64,000 bases of DNA, from NCBI GenBank assembly GCA_916048095.2, contig OU696595.1, positions 110,001-174,000 on the forward strand. The letters run 5' to 3'. Shown piece by piece: positions 32,146 through 43,918 of the stretch. The notes below the pieces were generated by a model. That model did not search any database. It saw only the letters and a program-made list of their open reading frames with translations, and was not told where the DNA came from. Position numbers and translations under genes: made by a program. Every line of letters starts with the position of its first letter. Position 1 is the first letter of the stretch. The stretch is from Sacculina carcini. Lineage: Eukaryota > Arthropoda > Thecostraca > Sacculinidae.

Positions 32146-33219
32146 ATGTCCTCATTTTATCTATGTCCCCGTTTTATCTGTCACACCGGCTCCAATGGGG
32201 ATCCTAGCAAGTGGATCGGCTGCAATTTGTGCAGCGCCTGGTGCCACTTGAGATGTGCCCACTTGTCTGGAGTCAAGCTAGATGCTATTAAGCATGTGAA
32301 CTGGATTTGCTGCCCCTGTCTGGCTAGAGCAAAACTTGCTCTGAATGTAGTCAGCAAATTTGACGATCTGTCGTCTCGTTTGCTGACTATTGAAGCATCG
32401 CTGAATCCAACTCCTTCTGCTTCTTCTGCTCAACTGGTGGCTGCTGCTGAGCCTGTTGGCTCGTATGCGATAGTCATCCGACCAAAGACGGGGGACTCGC
32501 AGGTCCGAGCCGAAACTGTCGCTCCCGCCCTGAAGGATGTGCAGGTGGTCGGCTCCCGGCAGGCTCATAACGGTGGTCTCGTGCTGCGCTGTCGTTCACC
32601 GGGTGCGGCTGCGCGTGCTGCTGAACGCGTTCGAGCAGCTGTGCCGGGAATTGATGCGCACGTGCCACAGCGGTCATACATTCAGCCAAAGGTGACGGTG
32701 GCGAATATACCTCTGGACGCATCAATTGATACGTTCATCGATGGTGTCCGGCTGAAGAATCCCGCGCTTGCCGATGTCCCGGCTGCTGAATTGAAGGTGA
32801 TGTTCTTCACCACTCCCCGCCATGAACGCATGCACGCTGTTCTCGCCGTGTCTCCGGCTGCAAGGGCCATCATTCGTAGCAGTGGCGACCGTCTGTTTGT
32901 TGGCCTGTGAGCCTGCGCTGTTTATGACCGTTATTGGGTCGCGCGGTGCTACAAATGCGCTGGTTTGGGTCACAAAGCGGCCCAGTGCACCCGTTCCGCG
33001 ACGTGCGGCCGCTGCGCCGGCCCCCACCTGTCATCTGCTTGCGACCAGTCGGCCCCGCTCAAATGTGTAAATTGCTCTCGTGTTGGCCGTGATCACCTCC
33101 ACTCATCTTTCTCATCTGATTGTCCTTCTTTTGTCGCCGTCCGAAATAGTATTCGTTCCCGCACTGCCACTTCCTCCTCTTTCACTTGTCCCACTAGCTC
33201 TCGTCAAACTTCTGCCTGA
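32146..33219 (+). pseudogene. L2-type ORF1 protein
   Basis: ATG at 32146 opens a PHD-like finger (CHTGSNGDPSKWIGC, CSAWCHLRC, WICCPC), a variable middle, an RRM-like region (VTVANIPLDASIDTF) and, after an in-frame TGA at 32908-32910, CCHC knuckles (CYKCAGLGHKAAQC, CGRCAGPHLSSAC, CVNCSRVGRDHLHSSF). The frame is identical on both sides of the stop, so it is a simple nonsense change. The protein should bind element RNA. Confidence 0.85.
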
Positions 33220-33229
33220 CTTCCTGTCA

Positions 33230-36085
33230 ACCCTCGTGTCTCCGTTTCGCGCTCATCACTCCCGTTTGGCCTTTTGAATATCCGCTCTTGTCGTTATAAG
33301 TTTGATGTCGTCTCCTATCTTTGTTCTTTTTATCATTTATCTTTCTTATGTTTGATTGAAACTTGGCTTTTCGATACTGACGTTGCGACTTTTTCTGCTC
33401 AGCTCCCTCCGTCCTACAAATTTCTCCACTCTTCCCGCTCACTTTCTAGCAAGTCCTGTGGTGGTGGCATTGGCATCGTCTATCACAAGTCCCTCTCCTT
33501 TTCTTTAATTGATTCCTTTACTTCCGTTTTAGTTCGTTTGAATGTCTACCTATCTGTTTATCTGTTTACCTATCTCATCCTAAGGTCTGTATTTTGATTG
33601 TTTATCGTCACAACCACCCTGGTACTGCATCTGTTTTCGCTACTGAGTTCTCTGATGTTCTAGATTCCATTATTTCTTTATTCTCGAATCGCTTTATCGT
33701 TCTTGGTGATTTTAATTTTTGGGTTGATGCTCCTCGTTTGTCGCCTTATGCCTGTAACTTTCTCTCACTCATTGAATCATTTGGTCTTGTTTCTCTTGTT
33801 TCTTCCCCTACTCATCAGTCTGGTCATACTCTTGATCTCGTTTTGTTTCCTGTCCCTGTCTTTCCCTCTGACATCCCCATACCCGAAGTGTTCATCCTCC
33901 AGGTTCTTCAATCTCTGATCATAGCTTCCTCCTCTCTGAACTCTCTCTCTCGCCTAATCCTTCTTCCCCATCTGCGTCTATCTCATTTCGCTCCTTTCGC
34001 AATTTCGACCCTATTCAGTTTTCTGCTCTTCTTGTATCTCATCTGCCGATCCAACTGCTACACTCCGTTCCTGTGTCTGATGTCTATCCCCTTTTTTCCG
34101 GTACTCTTTCTGTAATTAATGACGCTTTGTTTCCTCTCATGTCTCGCTCAAGTAAATCCTCCTCCTCATCTCCTTGGTCTTCTCCTGGTCTGTCTGCTCT
34201 TAAACGTGATCAGCGTCGTCTGGAGCGGCGCTGGAGACATTCTCCCTCTTCTATTTCATGGTCCTCGTATTCTGCTGCTCGTTCGTCTTATATCTCTGCT
34301 CTGGCTCTGGCCAAAAAATTCTACTATACTAGACGTTTATCCTCCCTGTCTCGCTCTCCTAAAATGTTTTGGTGCACTCTGAACTCTCTCCGCGGTTCTA
34401 ATTTATCTACTTCCTGTCTGGTCTCGGCTGAGGAATTCGCTACTTTCTTCTTGAATAAGCTTCACACCGCCTTCTCAAGTCTTCCGGTCTGTTCTTTACC
34501 TGTCACTCATTCTATTCCCTGTGGTGAATTCTCCTCGTTTTCCCAACTCGTTCTTACTGATGTTTGTAAGCTCATTTCCTCTTCTAAAAAATCTTCTTCC
34601 CCTGCTGATCCTTTGAATTTCCGTGCTATCTCTGACTCCATACTTCTTCTTGCTCCTTATTTCCTACATGTCATCAATTCCTCTTTTCTTCATGGTTCAT
34701 TTCTTGCCGATAAGCACGCTATCATTCGTCCCTTACTAAAGAAACCTTCACTTGATCCATCCGTCATGAAAAACTATCGTCCTGTGTCTCTCCTCAGTTT
34801 TCCGTCTAAACTTCTTGAGTCTGCTATCTACTCTCAACTGTCTCCTTTTCTAAATCAATCACTTTGCTCCGCTCAGTCTGGATTTCGGCCTTTTCATTCT
34901 ACTGAGTCTGTGTCTATTTCTATCCTTGATCACATTTTCTCTCACTTTGCTTTGGGTCGCTCTGTCCTTCTTGTACTATTAGACATGTCCTCTGCTTTTG
35001 ATCTCGTTGACCACTCTATTCTCATTGACGATCTTTCTTCACTTGGTATTTCTTCATCCGCTCTTTCTCTCCTCAAATCTTATCTCACCAATCCAACCTA
35101 TTCTGTGAATGTCAATTCTTCTCTCTCTTCTGTGTTTCCTCTGTGTTCTGGTGTCCCTCAAGGTTCTGTGCTTGGTCCTTTACTTTTCAACATCTACATG
35201 ACCCCACTATGCCCTATTCTTGAACGTCACTCTCTCACCTTTCACGTATATGCCGACGATATTCAGTTTTTCATCCCTCTTCCTCTTCGCACTCCTTCTT
35301 TCATTGCTGATGTTCTTGCTGATGTTTCTGCTTGGGCTGCTTCTAGACGTCTGCTTCTGAATCAATCTAAATCTTAGTTTATTGTTTTCCATCCTCCTCG
35401 CATTTCTCCACCTCTTCTTCCTTGGCCTGTCTCCCAGTCAGTGCGTAGTCTTGGTGTGATCTTTGATTCTAATGTTTCGTTCTCCTCTCAAATCACCTCT
35501 GTTTCTCGTACGTGTCGCCTTATTCTGAGATCTTTATATCCTATTCGCCCGTTTCTTGATCGCCCTTCTGCTATTAAACTTGTTATTTCTCTAATATTTT
35601 CCCGTATTGATTATTGTTGTTCACTCTATTTCCACGTTCCCCGTTATCCCCTCCGCATTCTTCAGCGTGTTATCAACTCTTCTTGTCGTTTTGTCCTGTC
35701 TCCTACTCCTTGTCGCCATACTTCTGAATTTTTGTTTCAATTTCGTTGGCTTCCTATCATTCCCCGCATTCATTTTCGCCTGTGTTGTGTTATTTTTAAA
35801 CTCATTCATGACCCTTCTCAGCCTTCCTATCTTTCTCACCTTTTGTCTGAATCTGTTGTTCCTTCTCGACACTCACGCCCACTTGTATGTTCTAGAGCTT
35901 TAAATGAGTCTACTTGGTCTTCTAAATCGTTTTCATTTTTTGCTCCGCGTCTGTTTAATTCTCTTCCCTCTAACATTGTTCAATCTTCCTCCTTCCATTC
36001 GTTCAGGTCCTCTTTGTTTAAATATTTGTTTGATCAATCGTTTGACGCTGTATCTCACTCTCTTACTCCTTATGCTTCTGTGTGA
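33230..36085 (+). pseudogene. L2-type ORF2 (endonuclease, reverse transcriptase)
   Basis: Endonuclease: LNIRSCRYKFD, LCLIETWLFD, VLGDFNFWVDAP and, in a different frame, SISDHSFLLSE. Frameshifts lie near 33560-33594 and near 33880. RT: YRPVSLLSFPSKLLE, AQSGFRPFHSTES, LLDMSSAFDLVDH, GVPQGSVLGPLLFNIY and YADDIQFF. A TAG at 35375-35377 interrupts a NQSKS-stop-FIVF block where related enzymes have a conserved acidic residue. The C-terminal region (FRWLPIIPRIHFRLC ... FAPRLFNSLP) is typical of L2/CR1 and the frame ends at 36085. There is no RNase H. Confidence 0.92.
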
Positions 36086-36472
36086 TCTGTTTTTAGTTAT
36101 TTCCGATACACAATTTTTATTTGCTTTGTGTACCTCATCTGGTTTTGCTGTTCCTGCATTGTGTATTGTTTGAGTGTTGTGTGTGTATAAGTATTTGCTA
36201 TATGTTTTTTCTTATTGCTAGTCAATTGTTATTTTGCGCGCATGTATTATGTGTGTATTCATATGCGCTAAAGGAGATGTATTTATTTATTATTATTATT
36301 ATTCATAATATCTTTCTAGCGTAGTTGGCTTTTGTAGTTGTCCGCATGTTATTTTGTGTGTGTGTGTGCGGTGCTTTCATGTTAATGTTTTTATTTTCCA
36401 ATCTTCGTTGTAGGTTGCCGCGCTTGTGTCCCTGGATGAGCGCTATACAAATAAATGAATGAATGAATGAAT
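36086..36472 (+). other. L2-type 3' UTR and (TGAA)n tail
   Basis: T-rich, with an ATT/ATTT microsatellite near 36276-36303. It ends GCGCTATACAAATAAA and four to five TGAA units, which likely mark the RT recognition end. Confidence 0.8.
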
Positions 36473-36870
36473 GTTTCCTTTTCATTTTTGATTATGAGAT
36501 ATATTGGTATTGTGAGAACTGTGGACTAACCTGAAATATTTTCTCTGTAGCCTGTGTCTTTGTAGAAATAGTTGTTCTACGGAGTTTCCTCGATCAACCT
36601 TATTTGAACATTTGAGTGCTCGAACGATTTGATTGACGATGATGAAACTTGACGATTGAATTTGAGGAACGACTGCTGAATCTCCAGAGTTGAATTCCCC
36701 GTGAATATGACTCGATCTGACTCAATTGACTGCCCAGTTGATTGCCACACACGTTGCTCCCAAAAAAACGTATCACCACTCCCAAAATTCACTTCACCAT
36801 CTCCGCCTTACATCCTCAAGTTGCCAGTTGTGTGATTGCCTAATTTAGCGATAATTATAGTTCTTACACA
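36471..36870 (-). mobile_element. Putative BEL/Pao 3' LTR
   Basis: On the minus strand, a G-rich tract TTCGGGGGAG is followed by TGTGTAAGAAC, the presumed LTR start; the far end GGAAACA abuts the (TGAA)n tail of the L2-type element. It is bounded TG...CA, about 400 bp. No second LTR is in the window to confirm it. Confidence 0.5.
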
Positions 36871-37164
36871 CTCCCCCGAACAGATGCGGAATTCGAAGAA
36901 TTCTGCATACACCGACAATTGAAGGCAGATGCATAATGATTGAACTCGATGAGGATGATGACGATGTCCATGATGATGAACACGGCTTGAAATACGAAGC
37001 TGTTGAATCCGATAGACTGTGAAGCTTCAATGCGTTGAAATGGTTGTTTGAGTTGGAGATTGTGATGAAGTTGAGTTGAAATTGAGTGTAGTTTGAAAGG
37101 AAATTTGCGTTGAGTTGAAGACAATATTTGAACACATGAGAATATAAAAATACGCTGTCTGAAG

Positions 37165-38118
37165 TTAAAGGCGATCTTCAGAGATCAGCTTCTGTACCAT
37201 TTCTCTTTGATTCTTTGCCGCTGTTCTTTTAGGTCGTTCTTGGTGGACTTCATTCGAATGATCTGACGTGGACACTTCATCTCGATGATGTTCTGTCGTT
37301 TGACGAGTGCCGGCATGAAAGATTTGCACCTCTAGAGGGTACAGCTGTCTAATTGAATGACGAGCAGTCTTCCCTTTGTTTGTTCGCAGCAACACTTGTC
37401 GCACCTTTCCGTCATCGCCCGGAAGTAATTTGATGACCTTACCCATTTTCCAGAAGATGCGAGGTTGAGATTTGGTTTCGATCAGTACGACATCTCCACA
37501 CCGGATTCGGTTTTCCCAGTGTGCTTCGAAAACAGCACGACTCATCTCACGAAGACTTAATAAATACTCTCGATACCATCTTTGTTTGAATTCTTCAAAT
37601 ATTGTTTGTTGAGCATTCAAGGTTCGATTCAGCGATGCATGAAGGTCTGTTCCTTCTTGTTCCTATAAAGGGTCTGAGTTGTCTTGGTCACTCAGGTATA
37701 ACTGAACACTTTGAGACAATTTGAGGACATGGTTCGGTGTTAAAGGTTCAATTTCGTCGATTTCACTAAACACGTAGGTTAGTGGTCTGTTGTTGATCAT
37801 ATTTTGAATGTTTGATAGGTGTGTCAGTAGATCATCAGCACTGATCTTGGCTCTGCCTACTACCTTGCAAAAACAAGATTTGACTATCTTCACTTGTCGC
37901 TCATATGTACCTCCTACCCAGCTAGCATACACTGGAATAGTGTTGTGTGTGATGTGATGAGAGGCAAGTTCCTCTTGAAAATCATCACCCAGTATTACCT
38001 CGTTGAGAAACCTTTGACTTGCTAAAAATTGAGGCGCGTTGTCGGTGTAAAGTGACTCTGGTACAGTATAGGTGTTGCAGAATCTTTGAAATGATCCAAG
38101 TAACGTCTGGAGACTCAT
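37165..38118 (-). pseudogene. BEL/Pao integrase fragment
   Basis: Minus-strand end of a BEL/Pao pol. It has YTDNAPQF (second Asp), WVGGTYERQVKIVKS (Glu), INNRPLTYV, then after TAG (37665-37663) EEFKQRWYREYLLSLRE and a C-terminal domain (RCGDVVLIE, PRIFWKMGKV, RHSIRQLYPLEV), all typical of BEL/Pao. Frame is preserved across the stop. The first Asp and everything upstream (RT, gag) are missing; at 38119 the sequence changes to a plus-strand RT fragment. Confidence 0.85.
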
Positions 38119-38450
38119 GTCTCGAAGAAGGTCGAGACGTATATGGATATGCTGATGATATCACCTTGATGGCTGTAATTTCATCTCCTTCGGACAGACC
38201 ACAGGTGCGTCAAACGGTCAACGACGATCTCAGCAGCGTCCTGAAGTGGTGTGAGAGGTGGAATATGATGCTGAACACTTCGAAATCTAAATGCTTGTAG
38301 GTTCCTAGGTCACGTACCGTTCAGCCTTCACATGGAGCTATCCTCATAAATGACGCCCAACTCAACGTGTGTGATGAGCTCAAAATATTGGGAGTACATG
38401 TAGACTCAAAGCTGAAAGCCATCCGCCCGAATTTCATTGCGATGATGATG
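38119..38450 (+). pseudogene. Non-LTR reverse transcriptase fragment
   Basis: Encodes GYADDITLMAV, then LSSVLKWCERWNMMLNTSKS and, after TAG at 38298-38300, NDAQLNVCDELKILGVHVDS. It ends near a short (GAT)n run, a possible 3' tail. It is truncated at both ends and internally. Confidence 0.8.
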
Positions 38451-39360
38451 TAATATCCGCTATAAGGTATGTTGTCTGGTCTTTACATGTATATATGTAT
38501 ATATACATAAAACGAATAAGCGCTAACCACCAATGTTACAAATGGACCATTATGCACAAAATATTAGCACTAGCACAAGACAAGACTATGTTCGCAATAC
38601 TGTGTGTTCTCCTAACACATGATGCAATACATTACACATGTTTATCGCAGACATTACTCGGAAAATACATGCTACAACATTTGTCATCAATTTTAAACAA
38701 TTACATTTCGTAACATGGACATGTGAAACAAAAAGTTGCGGCAGAATCAGCAAACAATATACAATACATTCACAATGTACATTCACAATTAAAGCGAATA
38801 CATGACGCCTACAGTGTCTAAGTGTGACACTATCAAGTGTGACACTGTCGTCCTAAGTGTGACACTATAAAAAAACTTTCTGTCATCTCTATAATTCCAG
38901 ATTAATGCTTCCGCTGAAACAGCATATGCATATAGTTGGCATTACATGATATTGCAGCCCATATCCTTATGCAACTTATGCTTATGCAACTTGAAATTAA
39001 ACCAATTAAATTACACAGTAAAATTCAGTAGTTAACTTTGTTCCCAGTAGCATTTTACCCGCCCGTCGTGCGGAACAATTCATGTGTAATTATTGAGGAC
39101 AATAAAGCCTTTATATTCAGTATAGTGTAGCATTAATAAAACTGTACCCAATAAAACCACACCATCCATGCTTGGAGCTAATATGATGCATTCTTAATTG
39201 TGATTGGGCTTCAGTCAAATTTAATCGGTGTATATTCCTGTGTAATCGCAAGTGCGCATAATAGCTGTCAAATTGGCAATATGTCCTTTTGACTTTACAC
39301 CGCCGTAACTTCCTTTAGGTACACTTTGGAAAATAAATAATTATTCCGTATGGTAGAGAA
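38451..39360. other. AT-rich spacer with AAGTGTGACACT triplication
   Basis: No gene was recognised. Three copies of AGTGTGACACT lie at about 38821-38868. A small TA-rich ATGTATATAT palindrome is near 38487-38507. Confidence 0.6.
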
Positions 39361-39365
39361 CAAAC

Positions 39366-39647
39366 TGTGGTGTGAGTTTGACTTTCATCGAAGCGTTTGC
39401 AGATAGCAGAGCGAGAGCGTCTTTAGGGGAGGATGTTATTGTGTGTGAGCGCGTGCATATGACGCGTCTCATGTTTCAAGTCTCGCGCCCGGGTATCGCG
39501 TCTCATGTGTCGGGCAGTTGACGAGTGACGGTGTTGCGTTGAGGGTTGTCGTGGTGTAGCGTCATTGTGTCTGGTGTTGTGTATATTGTGCATATCCTTA
39601 TTGTGTTTCTTCTCTTTATCTGCCTTTCTTCAATACACTGAACTACA
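39366..39647 (+). repeat. LTR-B 5' LTR
   Basis: 282 bp from TGTGGTGTGAG to GAACTACA. It differs from the 3' LTR by GGGTTG versus GAGTTG near 39534. Confidence 0.95.
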
Positions 39648-39668
39648 AGCTAACCGGCCACATACGTT

Positions 39669-40466
39669 ATGGAGGCGGTCAAAAGTGACTATACGCTGAG
39701 CATGTTCACGGGCGAAGGAGACGTGGTGTCGTGGCTGAAGAAGATCAAGCTGGTGGCTAAATTGAAGAAGGTTGATGATCTGGCGGGTTTTATTGCACTT
39801 CATCTGGAAGGCGATGCTCTTGCACAATTTATGGAGCTGGAAGAAGAAGATCAAGAGGATGCAGATGCAATTGAGAGCGCGTTGAAGACGGCTTATGCAG
39901 ACGACTCATTCTGCGCGTTCCAAAAGCTGTGCGAGAAAAAGTGGACGGGAGAGTCGGTAGATGTGTTCGCAACAGATATTCGCAGGTTTGCTGGTCTTGC
40001 AAATTTTCACAGTGAAGGGCTGGAGAACATTTGCAGATTACGATTTGTCAATGGATTCCCTGGCTATATTCGTTCAAGCCTGCAAAGGATGGCAGATGTT
40101 CAAACGATGAAAATGTCTGAGCTCATCAGTCACGCTCGAGTAATGACCAAAAACGGAGGGCAAGGTGGACCTGTGTCAGCTGTGTCAGTAGTGCGCCAGG
40201 TTTCAACAGTGAGTCAACATGAGGGTGCGGCACGTCAGCTCACGGAGACTGCAGTGCAGAAACCGACAGGATTCAACGGCAGGTGCTACCAGTGTCACGA
40301 GATCGGACATATGGCGCGTTTCTGCCAGACGGGACTGCGTGATGGACGTCCGGATGTACGAAGGTACGGAGGTGATCGTGCAACCAGAGGGCGGGTACCC
40401 ACCTGCTATACGTGCAACAAAGTGGGACATACTTCTCGGCAGTGCAGCAATTCGGGAAACGAGTGA
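39669..40466 (+). CDS. LTR-B gag
   Basis: 265 residues from ATG at 39669, only 21 bases after the LTR. The N-terminal two thirds are a capsid-like helical region (FTGEGDVVSWLKKIKLVAKL, then ALKTAY and RRFAGLANFH). Two CCHC knuckles follow: CYQCHEIGHMARFC and CYTCNKVGHTSRQC. It ends with TGA at 40464-40466, four codons after the second knuckle. The frame is intact. Six bases before the stop lies GGGAAAC, at which a -1 shift enters the protease frame. Confidence 0.93.
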   Translation: MEAVKSDYTLSMFTGEGDVVSWLKKIKLVAKLKKVDDLAGFIALHLEGDALAQFMELEEEDQEDADAIESALKTAYADDSFCAFQKLCEKKWTGESVDVFATDIRRFAGLANFHSEGLENICRLRFVNGFPGYIRSSLQRMADVQTMKMSELISHARVMTKNGGQGGPVSAVSVVRQVSTVSQHEGAARQLTETAVQKPTGFNGRCYQCHEIGHMARFCQTGLRDGRPDVRRYGGDRATRGRVPTCYTCNKVGHTSRQCSNSGNE

Positions 40467-40510
40467 GGGGTGGCGTATGCGCCAACAGTCGCCCCTGCAC
40501 CGGTAAGGCG
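40454..40510 (+). promoter_or_regulatory. LTR-B -1 ribosomal frameshift signal
   Basis: GGGAAAC at 40454-40460 fits the X XXY YYZ rule in the gag frame (G GGA AAC). Five bases later a stem can form: AGGGG pairs with CCCCT and encloses a GGCG-TATG-CGCC hairpin. Slipping back one base leads directly into the protease frame, three codons before the gag stop would be read. Confidence 0.85.
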
Positions 40511-43357
40511 CCTTTTCATGCATTACCATTTGTTGATGTGTGCTGTGAAAATGTGAAAACCAGTGCTCTTGTCGACACTGGTTGTTCGATGACTGTTGTA
40601 CATTCTAGTTTTGTGTCTCGTTATGGCGGAGAAGCTGTTATGAAAGCCTTCGATGGAAGTCATTTTGTTTGTAAGGGTAATGGTTGTGTAACACTAGTTG
40701 TAAGCGGTGTCAGCGTAGATGCACATGTCGTAGTGGCGGATAAGTTGATAGGTGGTGTTAGCGTTGTTCTTGGTATGGATGTTATTGATCGGTTGGGTGG
40801 TGTCACAGTGAAAAATGGCCTGGTGTGGTTTGGGGTTGATAGTGTCCCGGCGGAGGTCGTTAATGCCATTGGCGATGTACATGCATGTGTGACTAGCGTC
40901 GTATCTGGTGAACGGGCAAACAATACTGACGAACCAACAGTGACCGTGTCGGACTCAGATTTTTCTGCTATTTTTGATGGTCGTGTGTGGACCGTTAAAT
41001 GGCTGTGGAAGGAGAAGCCCGTGAAGTTGAGAAACACCATATCTATGTATGACAAGAAAGTTGATGATCATGTGAAAGACGAATTTGATCGAGAGATCAA
41101 TAAATGGATAAGCTAAGGTATATTGGTACCTTGGGAGAGTAACGTGCAGGTGGGTATTACTCCTCTCATGGCTGTCGTCCAGCCCACAAAAAATAAAGTA
41201 CGACCCGTCCTGGATTTTCGGGAACTCAACGAGCACGTCAGATGTCACACAGGTGATGACACGATAGATATATGTGATGAGACGATTCGACAATGGAGAA
41301 TGGCTGGTGAGAACGTATCAATAGTGGATTTGAAATCGGCCTATTTACAGCTGAGAATTGACAAAGACTTGTGGTCGTACCAGCTGGTCAAGTACAAGAA
41401 TAAAACATACTGTCTGACCCGAGTGGGATTTGGTTTATGTTCCGCTCCGCGTATTATGTCCAAAATACTGAAAACAGTCTTGAGTAAGAACGACACTATC
41501 CGACGGGCCACCAGTTCGTACATTGATGATACCCTGGTGGATAAATCTCAGGTGAGCGTAACAGAAGTGATCCAACATTTGGAAAAGCTTGGACTAAAAT
41601 CAAAGAGTCCAGAGCCTCTAGGAAGTGGAGCTGTGTTGGGGTTGAAAGTGTCCAGAGAGCAGGGAAATGCAGTACCTGATATCCCGGCGATGTTGACAAG
41701 GCGGGAACTGTTTTCTGTATGTGGTGTATGGGTGGGCCACTATCCGGTCGCGGGATGGCTTAGAGTCGCATGTAGCTTTATAAAGCGTCAAGCTGAGGGA
41801 TCACGGTGGGAAGATTTCGTAGGAGAGCGAACGCAGACGATGATAAGGGAAGTGATCAGTAGAGTCAAAGTCGAAGATCCAGTGAAGGGGGCATGGTGTG
41901 CGCCAAATGGTGGAAGGAGCATTGTTTGCAGCGATGCTAGTAGCATTGCTATTGGTGCTGTGCTGGAAGTGAACGGAAAAGTGGTAGAAGACGCAGCGTG
42001 GCTTCGCAAGAAAGATGACGCGAGCCATATCAACGTGGCAGAGCTTGACGCAATTATGAAAGGCGTCAATTTGGCTATTAAATGGGAGTTGAAGGATGTG
42101 GAGCTTAGAACAGACTCGGCTACTGTAGAGGCGTGGGTGAAGACAGTACTTGACGGTAACAGGCGAATTAAGACAAAGGGTGCAGCAGAGTTGCTTATTA
42201 AACGGCGTTTAGGAAATCTGAAGGAGCTTATCTCCGAGTTGGGATTGAACATAAAAATTACGCTGGTGCCTACCGATAAGAACAAAGCCGACATTCTAAC
42301 TCGAGCCAGGAAGAATTGGCTGATGAAAACAGGCGCTGTGTGTGAGAACTATTGTGCGGCCACAGTGGATGTGAAAGAACTGCATGAAAAACATCACATG
42401 GGGATGGAGCGAACGCTGTACTTGGCGAGAAAGATGGACCCAAACATATCGAAAGATCAAGTAAAGACGGTAATACAGAATTGTGATCGTTGCCAGTCAA
42501 TAGATATCGCTCCAGTCGTTCATTCACCGGGTGAATTGCACATAAACGAGAACTGGAAAAGACTAGCGGTAGATGTGACTCATTACCAACAGGTGCCATA
42601 CTTGTCAGTAGTAGATTGTGGGCCGGGACGATTTGCCATATGGCGGAAATTGAAAAGAGAGGACGAGGAACAAATATAATCAGAACTGGAAAGTATTTTC
42701 TATGAACGAGGCCCAGTGAACGAATTGTTACTAGACAACAGCACGGCGTTTCGTTCACATCTTCTTGGCGAGATGCTGTCCCGTTGGAATATCATACGAT
42801 TTTTTCGAGCAGCGTACCGACCGTCCGGCAACGGCATAGTAGAGCGACACCATAGGACCATCAAGGTGATTGCTGAGAGAGGTGGTATAACGCCCATTGA
42901 GGCAGTGTACTGGTACAACAGCACCCCGCGTTTCCATCAAGATGAGATGTCGGTACCACAGAGGTCGGTTTTCACTTACACATGGCGATATCCGTCAGTT
43001 GTGGTAGAAAAGCCGAACGAGGGTGAACATGCTGGGTCAATCAAAGTAGGGGATGAGGTTTGGGTTAAACCTCCCAACTCTCGTTGCACAGCTCAGTGGT
43101 CCAGAGGCATAGTGACTGACATACATTCGAGAAACAACTTGGACGTCGATGGTGTGCCTAGACACTATCTGGATGTAAGACCTGTTCGAAACTCAGACCA
43201 AGCTATAACATCTAATGGGAACTCAGATGATGGTGAACCATTGACAGCGGGGCGTAATGATAACAGAATTAGCGATGTGCCCCCAACCGATCATGAACCA
43301 GTGGCGCGTGCACAGCGGAACGTAAGACCTCCAGTATGGATGAGAGATTACGTTTAG
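40460..43357 (+). pseudogene. LTR-B pol (protease, RT, RNase H, integrase)
   Basis: Read in the -1 frame relative to gag. Protease: ALVDTGCSMTVVHSSF (catalytic Asp codon 40574), then VVLGMDVIDRLG. TAA at 41114-41116. RT: VRPVLDFRELN, VDLKSAYLQLRI and YIDD at about 41519-41530. RNase H: VCSDASSIAIGAVLEVNG, DASHINVAELDAIMKG, TDSATVEAWV and DKNKADILTRARKNWL. Integrase: H-H-C-C region (HEKHHMGMERTL ... CDRCQ), AVDVTHYQQVPYLSVVDC, second TAA at 42677-42679, LLDNSTAF and GNGIVERHHRTIK. The frame is identical across both stops. Catalytic residues are all present; only the two TAA codons block expression. Confidence 0.92.
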
Positions 43358-43636
43358 AATTGTGTTATTTGTGTCGTGCTTGAGCCTCATTTTTTCGATA
43401 TTGTTTAGCCTGTTAAAGTTGGCTACTGTGAGTTTGCCATATGTTTACTGTTTGTTTTTATGGCGTGAGTATATGCGATTTGAGTATTGTGTGCTGCGTT
43501 TTTCGCTTTTCATTGTTGTTTTCGCCGCGGAAAGTGTTTAATAACCTGAATGATGCTTAACTAAGTGTGTCTGCCTGTGTGGTTGGGTATGTGTGTGAGT
43601 GTGTGAGTTGTGTGTGATCTTCAGATCACGGGGAGA

Positions 43637-43918
43637 TGTGGTGTGAGTTTGACTTTCATCGAAGCGTTTGCAGATAGCAGAGCGAGAGCGTCTTTAGGGG
43701 AGGATGTTATTGTGTGTGAGCGCGTGCATATGACGCGTCTCATGTTTCAAGTCTCGCGCCCGGGTATCGCGTCTCATGTGTCGGGCAGTTGACGAGTGAC
43801 GGTGTTGCGTTGAGAGTTGTCGTGGTGTAGCGTCATTGTGTCTGGTGTTGTGTATATTGTGCATATCCTTATTGTGTTTCTTCTCTTTATCTGCCTTTCT
43901 TCAATACACTGAACTACA
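43637..43918 (+). repeat. LTR-B 3' LTR
   Basis: 282 bp, preceded by the purine tract CACGGGGAGA and followed by the TSD CAAAC. Confidence 0.95.

Larger units (their letters stand above)
32099..36472 (+). mobile_element. L2/CR1-type non-LTR retrotransposon, near full length
   Basis: Leader from about 32099, ORF1 (32146-33219), ORF2 (about 33230-36085) and a 3' end GAGCGCTATACAAATAAA followed by (TGAA)n, the typical L2/CR1-type end. The RT has no RNase H. Family resemblance to the elements at 1-5.7 kb is clear in domain order. Frameshifts and stops in both ORFs make this copy inactive. Confidence 0.9.
39366..43918 (+). mobile_element. LTR-B: complete Ty3/gypsy-like LTR retrotransposon
   Basis: A 4553-bp element with 282-bp LTRs that differ at one base I can see, flanked by the 5-bp duplication CAAAC (39361-39365, 43919-43923). 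gag and pol overlap with a canonical -1 frameshift site. Very recent insertion, yet pol has two in-frame TAA codons. A relative lies at 18.5-22.4 kb. Confidence 0.95.
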
